Of a DNA stretch of 64,000 nucleotides, positions 44,941-53,802 are shown in pieces. The translations under genes were made by a program, and so were the position numbers. The stretch is from Oceanospirillaceae bacterium (GTDB lineage: Bacteria; Pseudomonadota; Gammaproteobacteria; Pseudomonadales; Balneatricaceae): NCBI GenBank assembly GCA_013215445.1, contig JABSRA010000009.1, forward strand, positions 32,702 through 96,701, given 5' to 3'. Positions within the stretch are counted from its first letter, which is position 1. Every line of letters begins with the position of its first letter. The notes under the pieces were generated by a model that did not search any database, was not told where the DNA came from, and was given only the letters and a program-made list of their open reading frames with translations.

Positions 44941-45648
44941 ATGAACAAAACTTGTCGGATCTTGCTGCTGTTATCGCTTTTCAGTACAGAGACAACCGCA
45001 GCCACTGAGAAAATTATTTTTGGCCTAGTGGCCGAGAAAAACAACCGGGTGTTTGCTTTAGCGACAAATTTTTTAAAGGTAATGTCCGAAAAACTAGCGG
45101 TTGATATAGAATTAATTTCCCTACCGGGTAAAAGAGCGGCAGTTTGGCTCCAAAGCGGGAAAATTCATGCTGACTTATCCAGGATTGCCGCGTATCAAAA
45201 ACGGGTTCCCAATTCAATAAAAATACCAGAACCTTTATTATCAGTACCCTATTATGCTTATTCCTCTCAAACCGATAAAATCAGAGTAGATGGCTGGGAC
45301 AGTTTAAAACCCTACAAAATTGTCTCTATCAGAGGGTATGCGCTAACCGATGAATATTTAAAACATCATGATACTCATAAGGTAGGTTCAATAAAGGCGG
45401 CCTTTGGCTTTTTACAAGCTAAAAGAGCAGAGTTGTTTATTATTGACCTCCTCAGCGCTGAAACTTATTTTGCTACGGCCGAATCTAAACGCGAGGGAAT
45501 TACAAAATTAGAGCCTCCCGTTGCCCTCTTCAATACGTATACATTCTTCTCATCCAAATACCCTCGCATGGCAAATAGGTATCACCAGGCTTTAAATGAG
45601 ATGAAGAGGGAGGGGACTTTGCTAAAAATTCTACTTGAGACAAAATAA
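44941..45648 (+). CDS. Orphan periplasmic solute-binding family 3-like protein
   Basis: 235 aa with a signal peptide of about 20 residues (cleavage after TTA or AAT region) and a compact family 3-type fold (KIIFGLVAEKNNRVFALATN; SIRGYALTDEY; AELFIIDLLSAETYF). Unlike transport binders it has no permease or ATPase nearby. Similar orphan proteins are common in marine gammaproteobacteria and may be sensors or scavengers. Function unknown. Confidence 0.72.
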   Translation: MNKTCRILLLLSLFSTETTAATEKIIFGLVAEKNNRVFALATNFLKVMSEKLAVDIELISLPGKRAAVWLQSGKIHADLSRIAAYQKRVPNSIKIPEPLLSVPYYAYSSQTDKIRVDGWDSLKPYKIVSIRGYALTDEYLKHHDTHKVGSIKAAFGFLQAKRAELFIIDLLSAETYFATAESKREGITKLEPPVALFNTYTFFSSKYPRMANRYHQALNEMKREGTLLKILLETK

Positions 45649-45909
45649 TTAAGTTATTACTTATCAGTATCTGAGCTGCGCGAGCCTTGGCCACATTCGC
45701 TGCCATGCAAGCTTGCCCCTGTTGTACAGACCTTTTTTCTCCATCAATCAGACACCATAGCACAGCGTTGAATTGCAAAAAAACCGCTAATAAAGATTGC
45801 CGATACTGCCATTTCACCATTACCTGCAATATCCATGCTTGCAACCGTTGTCATTAACTGCAATTGTGCAGTAAGAAAAACTCATTCAATATTTAAATGG
45901 AGCTGGTTA

Positions 45910-46305
45910 ATGTTTTCGAATACTTTTGAACCGCGTTTCCTAGAGACAGACGCCTTAGGACACATCAACAACACAGTCTTACCGATGTGGTTTGAAGCCT
46001 CCCGAGACCCAGTGTTTGCTTTTTTTACACCGAATATGGATGTCGACAATTGGAAATTGATACTGGCCGGTTTCAACGTTAGTTTTCATGCTGAAACGCA
46101 CTATGGCACCAGTGTAGAGATTAAAACGTATGCCAGTCGCATCGGCAATAGCTCCTTCGACATTTATCAAGAGTGCTGGCAAGCAGGTCAAAAAACGGTC
46201 AGTGGCACCGCTACCTTGGTGCATTTTTGTCATAGAGAGAAAAAGAGCTTAGCCTTAACAGCAGAGCAAAAAACACTGTTAAAAGCGCACTGGTTCGACC
46301 AGTAA
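45910..46305 (+). CDS. Acyl-CoA thioesterase, 4HBT hot-dog family
   Basis: 131 aa. The hot-dog fold of 4-hydroxybenzoyl-CoA-type thioesterases with the catalytic-site stretch FLETDALGHINNTVLPMWFE near 10-29 (Asp-Ala-x-Gly-His-Ile-Asn-Asn). GGAG lies 7 nt before the ATG at 45910; a longer frame from 45835 lacks such a site. It is 36 bp from a second hot-dog gene, so they form a pair. Confidence 0.83.
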   Translation: MFSNTFEPRFLETDALGHINNTVLPMWFEASRDPVFAFFTPNMDVDNWKLILAGFNVSFHAETHYGTSVEIKTYASRIGNSSFDIYQECWQAGQKTVSGTATLVHFCHREKKSLALTAEQKTLLKAHWFDQ

Positions 46306-46341
46306 AAATCGAGCTCGTTTATTAACTACCTTGGAGTAATG

Positions 46342-46761
46342 ATGGTCACAAAAACTGAGCTGACTAATTTCTTGCAAGCTGAATTTCCTCAGTCGAGTTT
46401 TATCATTGAGAGTGTCGGAGATAAGTCTGCAACGATCACCAAAAAAATAACCCACCAGCATTTAAGACCCGGTGGCACCGTCTCTGGCCCGGTGCTAATG
46501 GAAATGGCTGATGTGGCTTTATATGTGGCTATTTTAGGTGAAATTGGACTGGTAGCCCTCACGGTGACGACCAGTTTAAACATCAATTTTTTACGTAAAC
46601 CCTCAGCTGATAAAGATATTATTGCACGATGTAAATTGATTAAAGTGGGCAAGTTATTAGTCATTGGCGAGGTAAGCATTTATTCTGCCGGTGACCCTGA
46701 GCCTGTCGCACACGCAGTGGGGACTTATGCTATCCCCCCGCCCATCACTACCTACCTTTAA
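46342..46761 (+). CDS. PaaI-type hot-dog thioesterase
   Basis: 139 aa. PaaI/YbgC relatives: ITHQHLRPGGTVSGPVLMEMADVALYVA is the conserved helix and glycine-rich turn. GGAG sits 5 nt before the ATG at 46342 (2 nt before the ATG at 46339, which is therefore less likely). Its last 4 bp overlap the end of the convergent TmpA-like gene. Second of two hot-dog genes. Confidence 0.8.
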   Translation: MVTKTELTNFLQAEFPQSSFIIESVGDKSATITKKITHQHLRPGGTVSGPVLMEMADVALYVAILGEIGLVALTVTTSLNINFLRKPSADKDIIARCKLIKVGKLLVIGEVSIYSAGDPEPVAHAVGTYAIPPPITTYL

Positions 46762-47840
46762 CCAGTTGCATTCAAGAGTGCCGCCGTGCTCTGCAAGCCG
46801 TCTCTATCAGCGTAACACCCCTGCAAGTGACGGGCGCCAATCGCCTGCACTTCACGACCGTGTAACACCCGCTGGTTATCAAACAAAATTAACTCTCCCG
46901 CTGCTAAGGTGAGGGTTACTTTGCACGCATCCCCCTGCAGTATGCGCATAAATTGTCGATAGGCGCGATAATACGGTAGCATCTTGCTGAAAGGTAAATC
47001 AAAGGGAGCCACCGAACGATTATTGATCCTGATCGCCGCCACTGCGCCGCTGGGATCTATTTCTATCATGCAGCCCTTATGCTGCAAAATGGCATCGGCA
47101 CTGGCAAACTTAAAAGCCACTTTTTGACGGGTCAGTAAGGTAAATTCTTCGGGGTACTCAGCACGTAATATTTCGGCGGCATAAAAACCGTCAGCTAAGG
47201 CAGTCACGCCTCCCCTATCAGCTTTAACTAAACAGTGTAATAGTTGCAGAGTAGGCACTGGGTTGCGATAGGGGTTATCCGTGTGCAAGCTCAAGGGTAT
47301 AGGGGTATAGGCTAAGTTAACTGCTTTTTCTACACTCAACACCTCAAATAAGTCACCGTAGTTAGTGCTGCGGACATAACCAAATTGAGCGACGACTTTA
47401 AGGATGGTGCCGGGTTCTGTCGGCACATTAATGAGTTTTGCCAAACCGTGAGTCACTACCGAATTTAACCACTGGCACTTTTCATCATCGTCAGTGGAAA
47501 CTTTAAGATAGTCAAAACACGGGATGTTATCCGTTAAGGCCGCCCCCCACAATTGTTGCTTATCGCCCTTCTTTATAACCGCTGTAGACTCTTCATCATA
47601 GCAGTGCTGTGCCAAAAACTGACTGCTGAAAAATGAGCGATGCTGATCATCACCCGACCAGACAATTTCCAGGCCGGTGGGTGTCTCATGGCTGCGTGCA
47701 ACTCGCACTGTTGAGTTTAATTGACTAGTTTCATGGATTCGCTGTCCACTTGCATGTCGACAGTGCTCACACTGACAGTTATCGCGTAACCAAAAATAAT
47801 GATAGCGCCTATTCTTATACACTAGATAATCCGACATCAT
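46758..47840 (-). CDS. tmpA: TmpA-like Fe(II)/2-oxoglutarate hydroxylase (gamma-butyrobetaine hydroxylase family)
   Basis: Predicted to hydroxylate C1 of 2-(trimethylammonio)ethylphosphonate. 360 aa from the ATG at 47840, which has GAGG 6 nt upstream; a frame from 47903 is not needed. N-terminal zinc-binding domain with FWLRDNCQCEHCRH (Cys22, Cys24, Cys27, His29) and a C-terminal jelly-roll with iron ligands His186 and Asp188 (LSLHTDNPYR) and His327 (LHGREV). This is the gamma-butyrobetaine hydroxylase family. TmpA belongs to it and was annotated that way before. The reason for TmpA is the PhnZ/TmpB-type gene 1.1 kb away; a true butyrobetaine or other betaine hydroxylase remains possible. Confidence 0.72.
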   Translation of the reverse strand: MMSDYLVYKNRRYHYFWLRDNCQCEHCRHASGQRIHETSQLNSTVRVARSHETPTGLEIVWSGDDQHRSFFSSQFLAQHCYDEESTAVIKKGDKQQLWGAALTDNIPCFDYLKVSTDDDEKCQWLNSVVTHGLAKLINVPTEPGTILKVVAQFGYVRSTNYGDLFEVLSVEKAVNLAYTPIPLSLHTDNPYRNPVPTLQLLHCLVKADRGGVTALADGFYAAEILRAEYPEEFTLLTRQKVAFKFASADAILQHKGCMIEIDPSGAVAAIRINNRSVAPFDLPFSKMLPYYRAYRQFMRILQGDACKVTLTLAAGELILFDNQRVLHGREVQAIGARHLQGCYADRDGLQSTAALLNATG

Positions 47841-47947
47841 AACTTTCCTCTGTGAAACCATTTGCGCCAATAATATTTGATAAAACGCTTTAACTACAGG
47901 CAATTTTAGGCTTAAATATGTAATTTTATGCTATTGGTGTTTTTATT

Positions 47948-48751
47948 ATGCTCTCCCATCAGAAATTGCAGCTCTCTTTTATCCGCTCTTACTGGCAACA
48001 GACGGATACTTCATGGCGTTATCCATCTTACCGTAGACCTTACAACTGGTTGATCCATACGTTAAGTGGACGTGGCACCGTACAAATGGAAAATAATAGT
48101 ATTGAGTTATTGCCCAACACGTTGGCGGTCCTGCCTTTAAACCAACTCTGTCACTATCGCTGCCAAGAGCCGATGAAATTTGGAGCTTGCGCTTTTACCT
48201 TAGAATTAGCCACCGGATTAGATGTTTTCGAATTGTATGAGCCTCCGCTCAAGCCACTTAACTTCCTGGATATCCAGCCAATCAACAACATCATAAAAGC
48301 GGGCAATAACGATAGCGAATATTTCTCTGCTATCGCTTCTATGTATCAATTACTCTCGCCCATTATCAACGAAAGCATCCCTATAGGCCCTATTAATAGT
48401 GACTATGACAAAATTGAAAAAGTACTCAACCACATAGAAAAAAACCTATCCATTGATATCAGCATCCCTCAATTGGCAGTTATACACGGCAGTTCTATCG
48501 CCCATTTTAGCCGTTGGTTCAACCGGGTAATGAACATTTCCCCGAAAAAATATATCAACCAAAAGCGCATGGAATTAGCCTGCAAAAAACTGCTATTAAG
48601 CGGTGACAATATAGAGACAATCGCCTATCAGTGTGGTTTTGAAGATGCTCTGTATTTTTCTAAGAGCTTTAAAAAAATTATCGGTTTGAACCCCTCAAGT
48701 TATCGTAAAACCAAGATATTTGATCTACCAGATAAAAAAAATCTATCGTGA
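47948..48751 (+). CDS. AraC-family transcriptional regulator
   Basis: 267 aa: N-terminal cupin-like sensing domain (WLIHTLSGRGTVQMENNSIE) and a C-terminal double helix-turn-helix (IPQLAVIHGSSIAHFSRWFN; IAYQCGFEDALYFSKSFKKI) ending in GLNPSSYRK. No clear Shine-Dalgarno. Divergent from the TmpA-like gene across 107 bp, and 190 bp upstream of the TmpB-like gene on its own strand. It is the natural regulator of both. Confidence 0.88.
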   Translation: MLSHQKLQLSFIRSYWQQTDTSWRYPSYRRPYNWLIHTLSGRGTVQMENNSIELLPNTLAVLPLNQLCHYRCQEPMKFGACAFTLELATGLDVFELYEPPLKPLNFLDIQPINNIIKAGNNDSEYFSAIASMYQLLSPIINESIPIGPINSDYDKIEKVLNHIEKNLSIDISIPQLAVIHGSSIAHFSRWFNRVMNISPKKYINQKRMELACKKLLLSGDNIETIAYQCGFEDALYFSKSFKKIIGLNPSSYRKTKIFDLPDKKNLS

Positions 48752-48943
48752 TTGTCGAGGGTGGATGCTTGGACAGCGAAATTATTGACTGATCTCTGAA
48801 TAAAATAATAATCTAACATTGCCTTCCCCTCACTTTTTTGCTCTACTAATAATATATGGAATTACCTGATATTACTTTTAACTGATTAGCGCTAGTAAAT
48901 GGTCGAGGCCAGCGCCTCATTCATCTCTACTAAGGACATTCTA

Positions 48944-49522
48944 ATGGACAACTCCAATAGTAAACCAATACTCAATAGCGACACCGTCGTGCCCTATTTG
49001 CTCGAAATTTTTGAGCGCAGAGGCCCTGAAGCCTATTTGGGTGAATCTGTCTCTATGGCCGATCATATGGAACAGTCCGCCGCCTGTGCTGTTGCAGATA
49101 ACGCTAGTAACGCGATTGTGATCGCTTCCTTACTACACGACATCGGTCACTTTAGCGGCGAGTTCGCGCTGGATGCTCTAGAGCATGGGATAGACAATCT
49201 TCATCAAGATAGTGGAGGGGAAATTTTAGCGCAATTTTATCCAGCCGAAATCAGTGAACCTGTGCGCTTGCACGTCGCTGCCAAGCGCTATTTATGCGCT
49301 GTAGACTCCAGCTATTTTAGTAAGCTCTCCCCGGCATCGGTGAACTCTCTTGAGTTGCAAGGGGGGTTCATGAACGCGGCAGAAATAAAGCAATTTGAAG
49401 CCAATCCTCATCACCTAGGGGCAGTACAACTGCGCCGCTATGATGACGATGGCAAAGTGGCCGGCCTAGCTATTTACAAAGTTGATCACTACCGCGACTT
49501 ACTGCAAGAAATGTTGTTATAA
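48944..49522 (+). CDS. tmpB: TmpB/PhnZ-like HD-domain mixed-valent diiron oxygenase
   Basis: Predicted to cleave the C-P bond of the hydroxylated phosphonate, giving a carboxylate (glycine betaine in the Tmp pathway) and phosphate. 192 aa from the ATG at 48944 (AAGGA, 7 nt spacing; a longer frame from 48899 is not needed). The PhnZ active site is complete and in register: Tyr31 and Glu34 (YLGE), His41, His65-Asp66 (LLHDIGH), His69, His87, His110 and Lys114 (HVAAKRYL), and Asp167. As I recall PhnZ (Y24, E27, H34, H58, D59, H62, H80, H104, K108, D161) the offset is constant at 6-7. Next to a TmpA-like gene, not a PhnY-like one. Confidence 0.85.
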   Translation: MDNSNSKPILNSDTVVPYLLEIFERRGPEAYLGESVSMADHMEQSAACAVADNASNAIVIASLLHDIGHFSGEFALDALEHGIDNLHQDSGGEILAQFYPAEISEPVRLHVAAKRYLCAVDSSYFSKLSPASVNSLELQGGFMNAAEIKQFEANPHHLGAVQLRRYDDDGKVAGLAIYKVDHYRDLLQEMLL

Positions 49523-49598
49523 CGCAGCTTGATAGAGGGTGGCCGCTCTGTCTACATGACCCAAAGCTGCACAGCTAAGCTCAGTTCACAGGGAATAT

Positions 49599-50519
49599 TT
49601 AGCTATGCAGCCATTTAATATTGTCTCGGTTGGGATGCTCAGCCAATTGGGTAAACAACCAAAGACAAAAATCTTTAGTTTTGGGTTTAATACCTTGGTT
49701 GGGTAACACCAAATACAGTCCGCAATCTGCTGTCATTCGATAGGGGTGTACTTGTACTAATTCACCACTGGCTATTTTATCGTGTAAATAGGTGTCTAAG
49801 CCCAACATGACTCCCATACCCGCCAGTGTCATGTCTAACGCCATGGTTGAATTATCAATTTCAAAATTCGCCACTATTTGAGAGTGGTTCACCCCCTGTC
49901 TGGTAAACCAACGCTGCCAGCCTTCTCGGTAGCCAAAAGTAGAGAGTAATGGTACTTTTTTCAATTGCTCTAAATCTAATCTATTGCCATGCTCTCGGGC
50001 GAAATCGGCGCTGGCGACGACTATCCAATGCTCTTTTAAGATTCGCTGAATAGAAAGACCTGAGTACTTTCCGTAACCGTGACAAAGCTCTAGATCCACA
50101 CCTCCCAAGGATGCCTCGGTGGGCCAGATTGCCGTCTGTAAACGCATTCTATACTGTGGATGCTGTTGGGCGAAATCCGACAACTTTGGTACTAGCCAGC
50201 GCTGCGCAAACGAAACACCGCAGCGCACTTGTAGAAAAGAGTGATCAACAGTATCGAATAAGTCTTGGGTACTGAGTTGAATTTTACTAAAAGCTTCGGT
50301 CAGCACATCCAAATAAGATCGCGCTAAATCGGTTAGTTGCAGTTTTCTCGAGGTGCGGATAAACAGCGTAACACCCAAGTATTCCTCCAGAATTTTTACC
50401 TGTTGACTGACGGCTCCCTGAGTCACATGTAGCTCTACAGCCGCCTGGGTGATGCTCTGCAGTCTCGCGGTTGCTTCAAAGGCTTTTAGCGCATTGAGTG
50501 GCGGCATCGATCTTTTCAA
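49599..50519 (-). CDS. LysR-family transcriptional regulator (GcvA-like)
   Basis: 306 aa from a TTG at 50519, with AAGGG 8 nt upstream; the family opening (PPLNALKAFEATAR) fits this start, though the ATG at 50507 is possible. Helix-turn-helix to about residue 64 (QAAVELHVTQGAVSQQVKIL), then a GcvA-type effector domain. Located between the TmpB-like gene and the importer operon, it may respond to a methylated or phosphonate ligand. Confidence 0.87.
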   Translation of the reverse strand: MKRSMPPLNALKAFEATARLQSITQAAVELHVTQGAVSQQVKILEEYLGVTLFIRTSRKLQLTDLARSYLDVLTEAFSKIQLSTQDLFDTVDHSFLQVRCGVSFAQRWLVPKLSDFAQQHPQYRMRLQTAIWPTEASLGGVDLELCHGYGKYSGLSIQRILKEHWIVVASADFAREHGNRLDLEQLKKVPLLSTFGYREGWQRWFTRQGVNHSQIVANFEIDNSTMALDMTLAGMGVMLGLDTYLHDKIASGELVQVHPYRMTADCGLYLVLPNQGIKPKTKDFCLWLFTQLAEHPNRDNIKWLHS

Positions 50520-51242
50520 TCTATCAACCCTTATTATCTAGTTGTGTATAAAAATAAATACTGCGCAACACATGTGCCTATTCCCACCGACAAACTGCCT
50601 TTTAACCCTGCTGGTTATTATTAGATTTTCTTACTTTATATTCTCTAATTAAGGAGAAATATAAAGATTAACCCAAAATGAACATGCAAGGTATTGAAAA
50701 ACAAGGGGAATACATGGCTTGTAATGCTCTTCCAGCTTATTCTTTAGTCTTTATCATCAATAACATACCACAAATCATACAAGCATTTAGTTTTTCTAAA
50801 CTATAAGTTAGGAATTTCTCACTTTAATTCACCGCCTTTATTTGTCATGATCAGGGTCTGCATTTAATAACAATGAAAATCACAATGCAGCACATTTATA
50901 TTTGAGCGATGACTGATGAACATCAATAATAGAGTCTTTACAGTCAATTGCTGTTAACGAAATATGAATTATCAACTGAGACGCTAAGGGAATAGATGGA
51001 TCGGCAGCTGGCCTTGGAATGGATTATTGTCATTCAAATGTCATCCTCCCCATCTATATTATTCGAAATTGGCTAAACCATAAGTTCAATTTTCGACGCT
51101 AACACTATAAAATACCAGTCATTTTAATGGCAGCGGTTTTATAGTATTAGCCGAAATTTCCTTAAGCCTTTAAATTTGCATCTCTAACGCTCGGGGCAAC
51201 CTTTAAAGGTCCCAAGCCCCCCAAACCTATTGAGGTTCTTTT
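50520..51242. other. Long intergenic region upstream of the Dpp-type importer operon
   Basis: 723 bp with no gene supported. It contains the Pho-type promoter described next, and AT-rich DNA upstream. The distance from LysR suggests room for additional control. Confidence 0.5.
51027..51060 (+). promoter_or_regulatory. PhoB-type promoter (Pho box plus -10) of the importer operon
   Basis: TTGTCAT-TCAA-ATGTCAT (51027-51044) has the Pho box layout: two 7-bp direct repeats separated by 4 bp, close to CTGTCAT-N4-CTGTCAC. Ten bases later TATATT (51055-51060) stands at the distance of the -10 in PhoB-activated promoters, where the box replaces the -35. The leader to the start codon at 51243 is about 175 nt. 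Confidence 0.75.
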
Positions 51243-52832
51243 ATGTCGCAAGTACTAGATAAATTCAAAGCACAAGTTGTTCAGGGAAAACTCAGCCGTC
51301 GCGAGTTAATGCGCAGCGCTGCCGCGCTGGGGTTAGCGCTGCCAATAGCAGGCTCTTTACTTAGCCAATCAGCAATGGCATCTACGCCCAACAAAGGTGG
51401 CAGAATGATTTTGGGTCTGGCGGGCGGTGCAACCACCGATAGTCTCGATCCCGCGCTTGCGCTAGCACAAGTTGCCTTTATTATTCTTAAAGCTTGGGGT
51501 AATACACTCGTGGCGGTATCACCCACCGACGGCAGTGCCCAACCTGAACTGGCAGAGTCTTGGGAGGCACAACCCGGCGCTAAAATTTGGACTTTCCAGT
51601 TGCGCAAAGGAGTAGCCTTTCACAACGGTCAAGAAATGACCTCAAATGATGTAGTGAAAACACTACAGCGTCACTCTGGTGAAGACACTAAATCCGCGGC
51701 ACTGGGCATTATGCGTGGTATTGAAAGCATTAAAGCCGATGGTAAATACAAAGTCATTATTGAACTTAAATCAGGTAACGCCGATCTGCCTTACCTGCTC
51801 ACCGATTACCATTTAGTTATCCAGCCTAATGGCGGTTTAGACAACCCCACTGCAGCCATAGGCACAGGTCCCTATGAGATGGAGTCTAATGAGCCGGGCG
51901 TTCGATTTGTCGGCAAAAAGTTTAAAGATCACTTTAATTCAGCGATTGGCCACGTCGATTATGTTGAATTACGAGTACTTAACGATCAGACGGCACGTAT
52001 GTCGGCACTGCGCTCTGGACAAATTCATGCAGCCAACTTGCTAGATCCTAAAACCGCCAAGTTAATGGATCGTCTGCCCAATGTCTCGGTGCAAAACACT
52101 TCGGGTAAAGCCCATTACTTATTTCCGATGCATTGCGATAAAGCACCCTTTGAAAACAATGATTTACGATTAGCGATGAAGTACGCCATCAACCGCGAAG
52201 AAATGGTCGAGCGCATCTTGCACGGCTATGGCTCTGTCGGTAACGATATTCCAATCAACGGCGCCTACTCTTTATTCTCTACTGATATTGAGCAGCGCAG
52301 CTATGATCCAGACAAGGCGGCATTCCATTACAAGAAATCTGGACACAGTGGCGCTATTCAATTGGATGTCTCCGATGTCGCTTTTCCCGGTGCCGTCGAT
52401 GCGGGCCTCCTTTACCAACAACAGGCGAAAAAGGCCGGCATTGACATTAAAGTCAACCGTCTCCCCTCCGATGGTTACTGGTCAAATGTATGGAACAAAA
52501 AACCATTCTGTGCCTCTTATACCGGTGGTCGCGCCACTCAAGATCAGCACTATTCAGTCTTTTACAGCTCCCCTGCTGACTGGAACGATACTAAGTGGAG
52601 ACGCCCTAAATTTGACTCGCTGCTAAAGCAGGCACAAATCGAGCTAGATCAAGGTAAACGCAAAGCACTATATCGTGAAATGGCGATTATGATGCGCGAT
52701 GATGGCGGTGCCATTATTCCGATGTTTAATGACTATGTAGACGGTATCACCAGCAAACTCCAAGGTTTCACCAAAGACCCTGCTGGTAGCCTGTCAAATG
52801 GTAATGTCATATCTCAGTGCTGGTTAGCATAG
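51243..52832 (+). CDS. Dpp/Opp-type ABC transporter periplasmic binding protein, Tat signal
   Basis: Family 5 solute-binding protein, 529 aa, for peptides, opines, nickel or other ligands. The N-terminus has a twin-arginine signal SRRELM (residues 18-23) with a hydrophobic core and cleavage near AMA (47), unusual for this family and suggesting folding before export. Family features: SLDPALALAQVAFIILKAWG, SWEAQPGAKIWTFQLRKGVAFHNGQEM-type region and AIGTGPYEMES. GAGG lies 7 nt before the ATG. Under the Pho-type promoter, so an organophosphorus ligand is expected; TMAEP is a candidate. Confidence 0.88.
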   Translation: MSQVLDKFKAQVVQGKLSRRELMRSAAALGLALPIAGSLLSQSAMASTPNKGGRMILGLAGGATTDSLDPALALAQVAFIILKAWGNTLVAVSPTDGSAQPELAESWEAQPGAKIWTFQLRKGVAFHNGQEMTSNDVVKTLQRHSGEDTKSAALGIMRGIESIKADGKYKVIIELKSGNADLPYLLTDYHLVIQPNGGLDNPTAAIGTGPYEMESNEPGVRFVGKKFKDHFNSAIGHVDYVELRVLNDQTARMSALRSGQIHAANLLDPKTAKLMDRLPNVSVQNTSGKAHYLFPMHCDKAPFENNDLRLAMKYAINREEMVERILHGYGSVGNDIPINGAYSLFSTDIEQRSYDPDKAAFHYKKSGHSGAIQLDVSDVAFPGAVDAGLLYQQQAKKAGIDIKVNRLPSDGYWSNVWNKKPFCASYTGGRATQDQHYSVFYSSPADWNDTKWRRPKFDSLLKQAQIELDQGKRKALYREMAIMMRDDGGAIIPMFNDYVDGITSKLQGFTKDPAGSLSNGNVISQCWLA

Positions 52833-52833
52833 A

Positions 52834-53802
52834 GTGGCGACACAACATCAAACCCTCGGGCAGCTCGTCGTCAGACGACTGCTGCTTGGCGTAGTGCTGT
52901 TATTGCTGATCTCGCTGATCATCTTTGCCGGCACTGAGTTGTTGCCTGGGGATGTGGCGCAAAGTATTTTGGGCCAATCAGCGACCCCCGAAGCAGTGCG
53001 AAATTTGCGCTTAGAGATGGGTTTGGATAGACCCGCTGCGGAGCGTTATTTGTCTTGGCTGTCCAATATTCTGCAAGGTGATTTAGGCACCTCTTTAAGC
53101 AGTGGTCGTGACATTGGCGACATGATTGGCGACAGACTGGGAAATACCTTGTTTCTCGCTTCCAGCGCCGCCATTATCGCTGTACCCCTGGCGGTATTTT
53201 TAGGCTTGATTGCGGTACTGCATCGCAATGGTATCGTCGATAAAATAATTTCTATCAGCACTATCAGCATGATTTCACTGCCGGAATTTTTTATCGGTTA
53301 TCTACTAATATTGTTGGTCGCCGTGCAATTAAACTGGCTACCCTCCAGTTCCATTGTCTATAACAGTATGAGTTTTGCAGAGAGACTGCAGGCGATTGCA
53401 CTGCCCTGTATTACGCTGACCTTAGTCTGCTTGGCGCACATGATGCGCATGACCCGTGCCGCTATCTTAAATGTGATGTCCAGCGCCTACATAGAAACCG
53501 CACAACTAAAAGGCCTGAGTCCTTTTAGGGTTATTTTTCACCACGCTTTTCCCAACGCTATCTCCCCGATCATAACCGTGATAGTGCTCAATTTAGCCTA
53601 TTTAGTGGTTGGCGTGGTGGTGGTTGAAATTATCTACGTCTATCCGGGCATGGGGCAGTTATTAGTCGATCACGTCACTAACAGAGATGTTCCAGTCGTG
53701 CAGGCAGTCGGCTTGATCTTTGCCGCTATCTACATTTTATTAAACATGTTTGCCGATATTATGGCGATTGTAGCTAACCCTAGATTGAGACACCCGAAAT
53801 GA
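52834..53802 (+). CDS. Dpp-type ABC transporter permease (DppB-like)
   Basis: Inner-membrane permease, 322 aa, about six hydrophobic segments: VVRRLLLGVVLLLLISLIIF, the family segment DRPAAERYLSWLSNILQGDLG, and the EAA region LKGLSPFRVIFHHAFPNAIS. Starts with GTG 1 nt after the binding-protein stop, without a clear own Shine-Dalgarno, so translation is coupled. Overlaps the next permease by 4 bp. Confidence 0.9.
   Translation: MATQHQTLGQLVVRRLLLGVVLLLLISLIIFAGTELLPGDVAQSILGQSATPEAVRNLRLEMGLDRPAAERYLSWLSNILQGDLGTSLSSGRDIGDMIGDRLGNTLFLASSAAIIAVPLAVFLGLIAVLHRNGIVDKIISISTISMISLPEFFIGYLLILLVAVQLNWLPSSSIVYNSMSFAERLQAIALPCITLTLVCLAHMMRMTRAAILNVMSSAYIETAQLKGLSPFRVIFHHAFPNAISPIITVIVLNLAYLVVGVVVVEIIYVYPGMGQLLVDHVTNRDVPVVQAVGLIFAAIYILLNMFADIMAIVANPRLRHPK

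Noticed and set aside
46758..47840. Plain gamma-butyrobetaine hydroxylase annotation for carnitine synthesis
   Set aside because: No other carnitine genes are present and an HD oxygenase of PhnZ/TmpB type lies nearby; TmpA enzymes carry the same family signatures.
47841..47947. Pho box between tmpA and the AraC gene
   Set aside because: No pair of TGTCA-like repeats with 11-bp spacing was found there, so direct PhoB control of tmpA is not supported.
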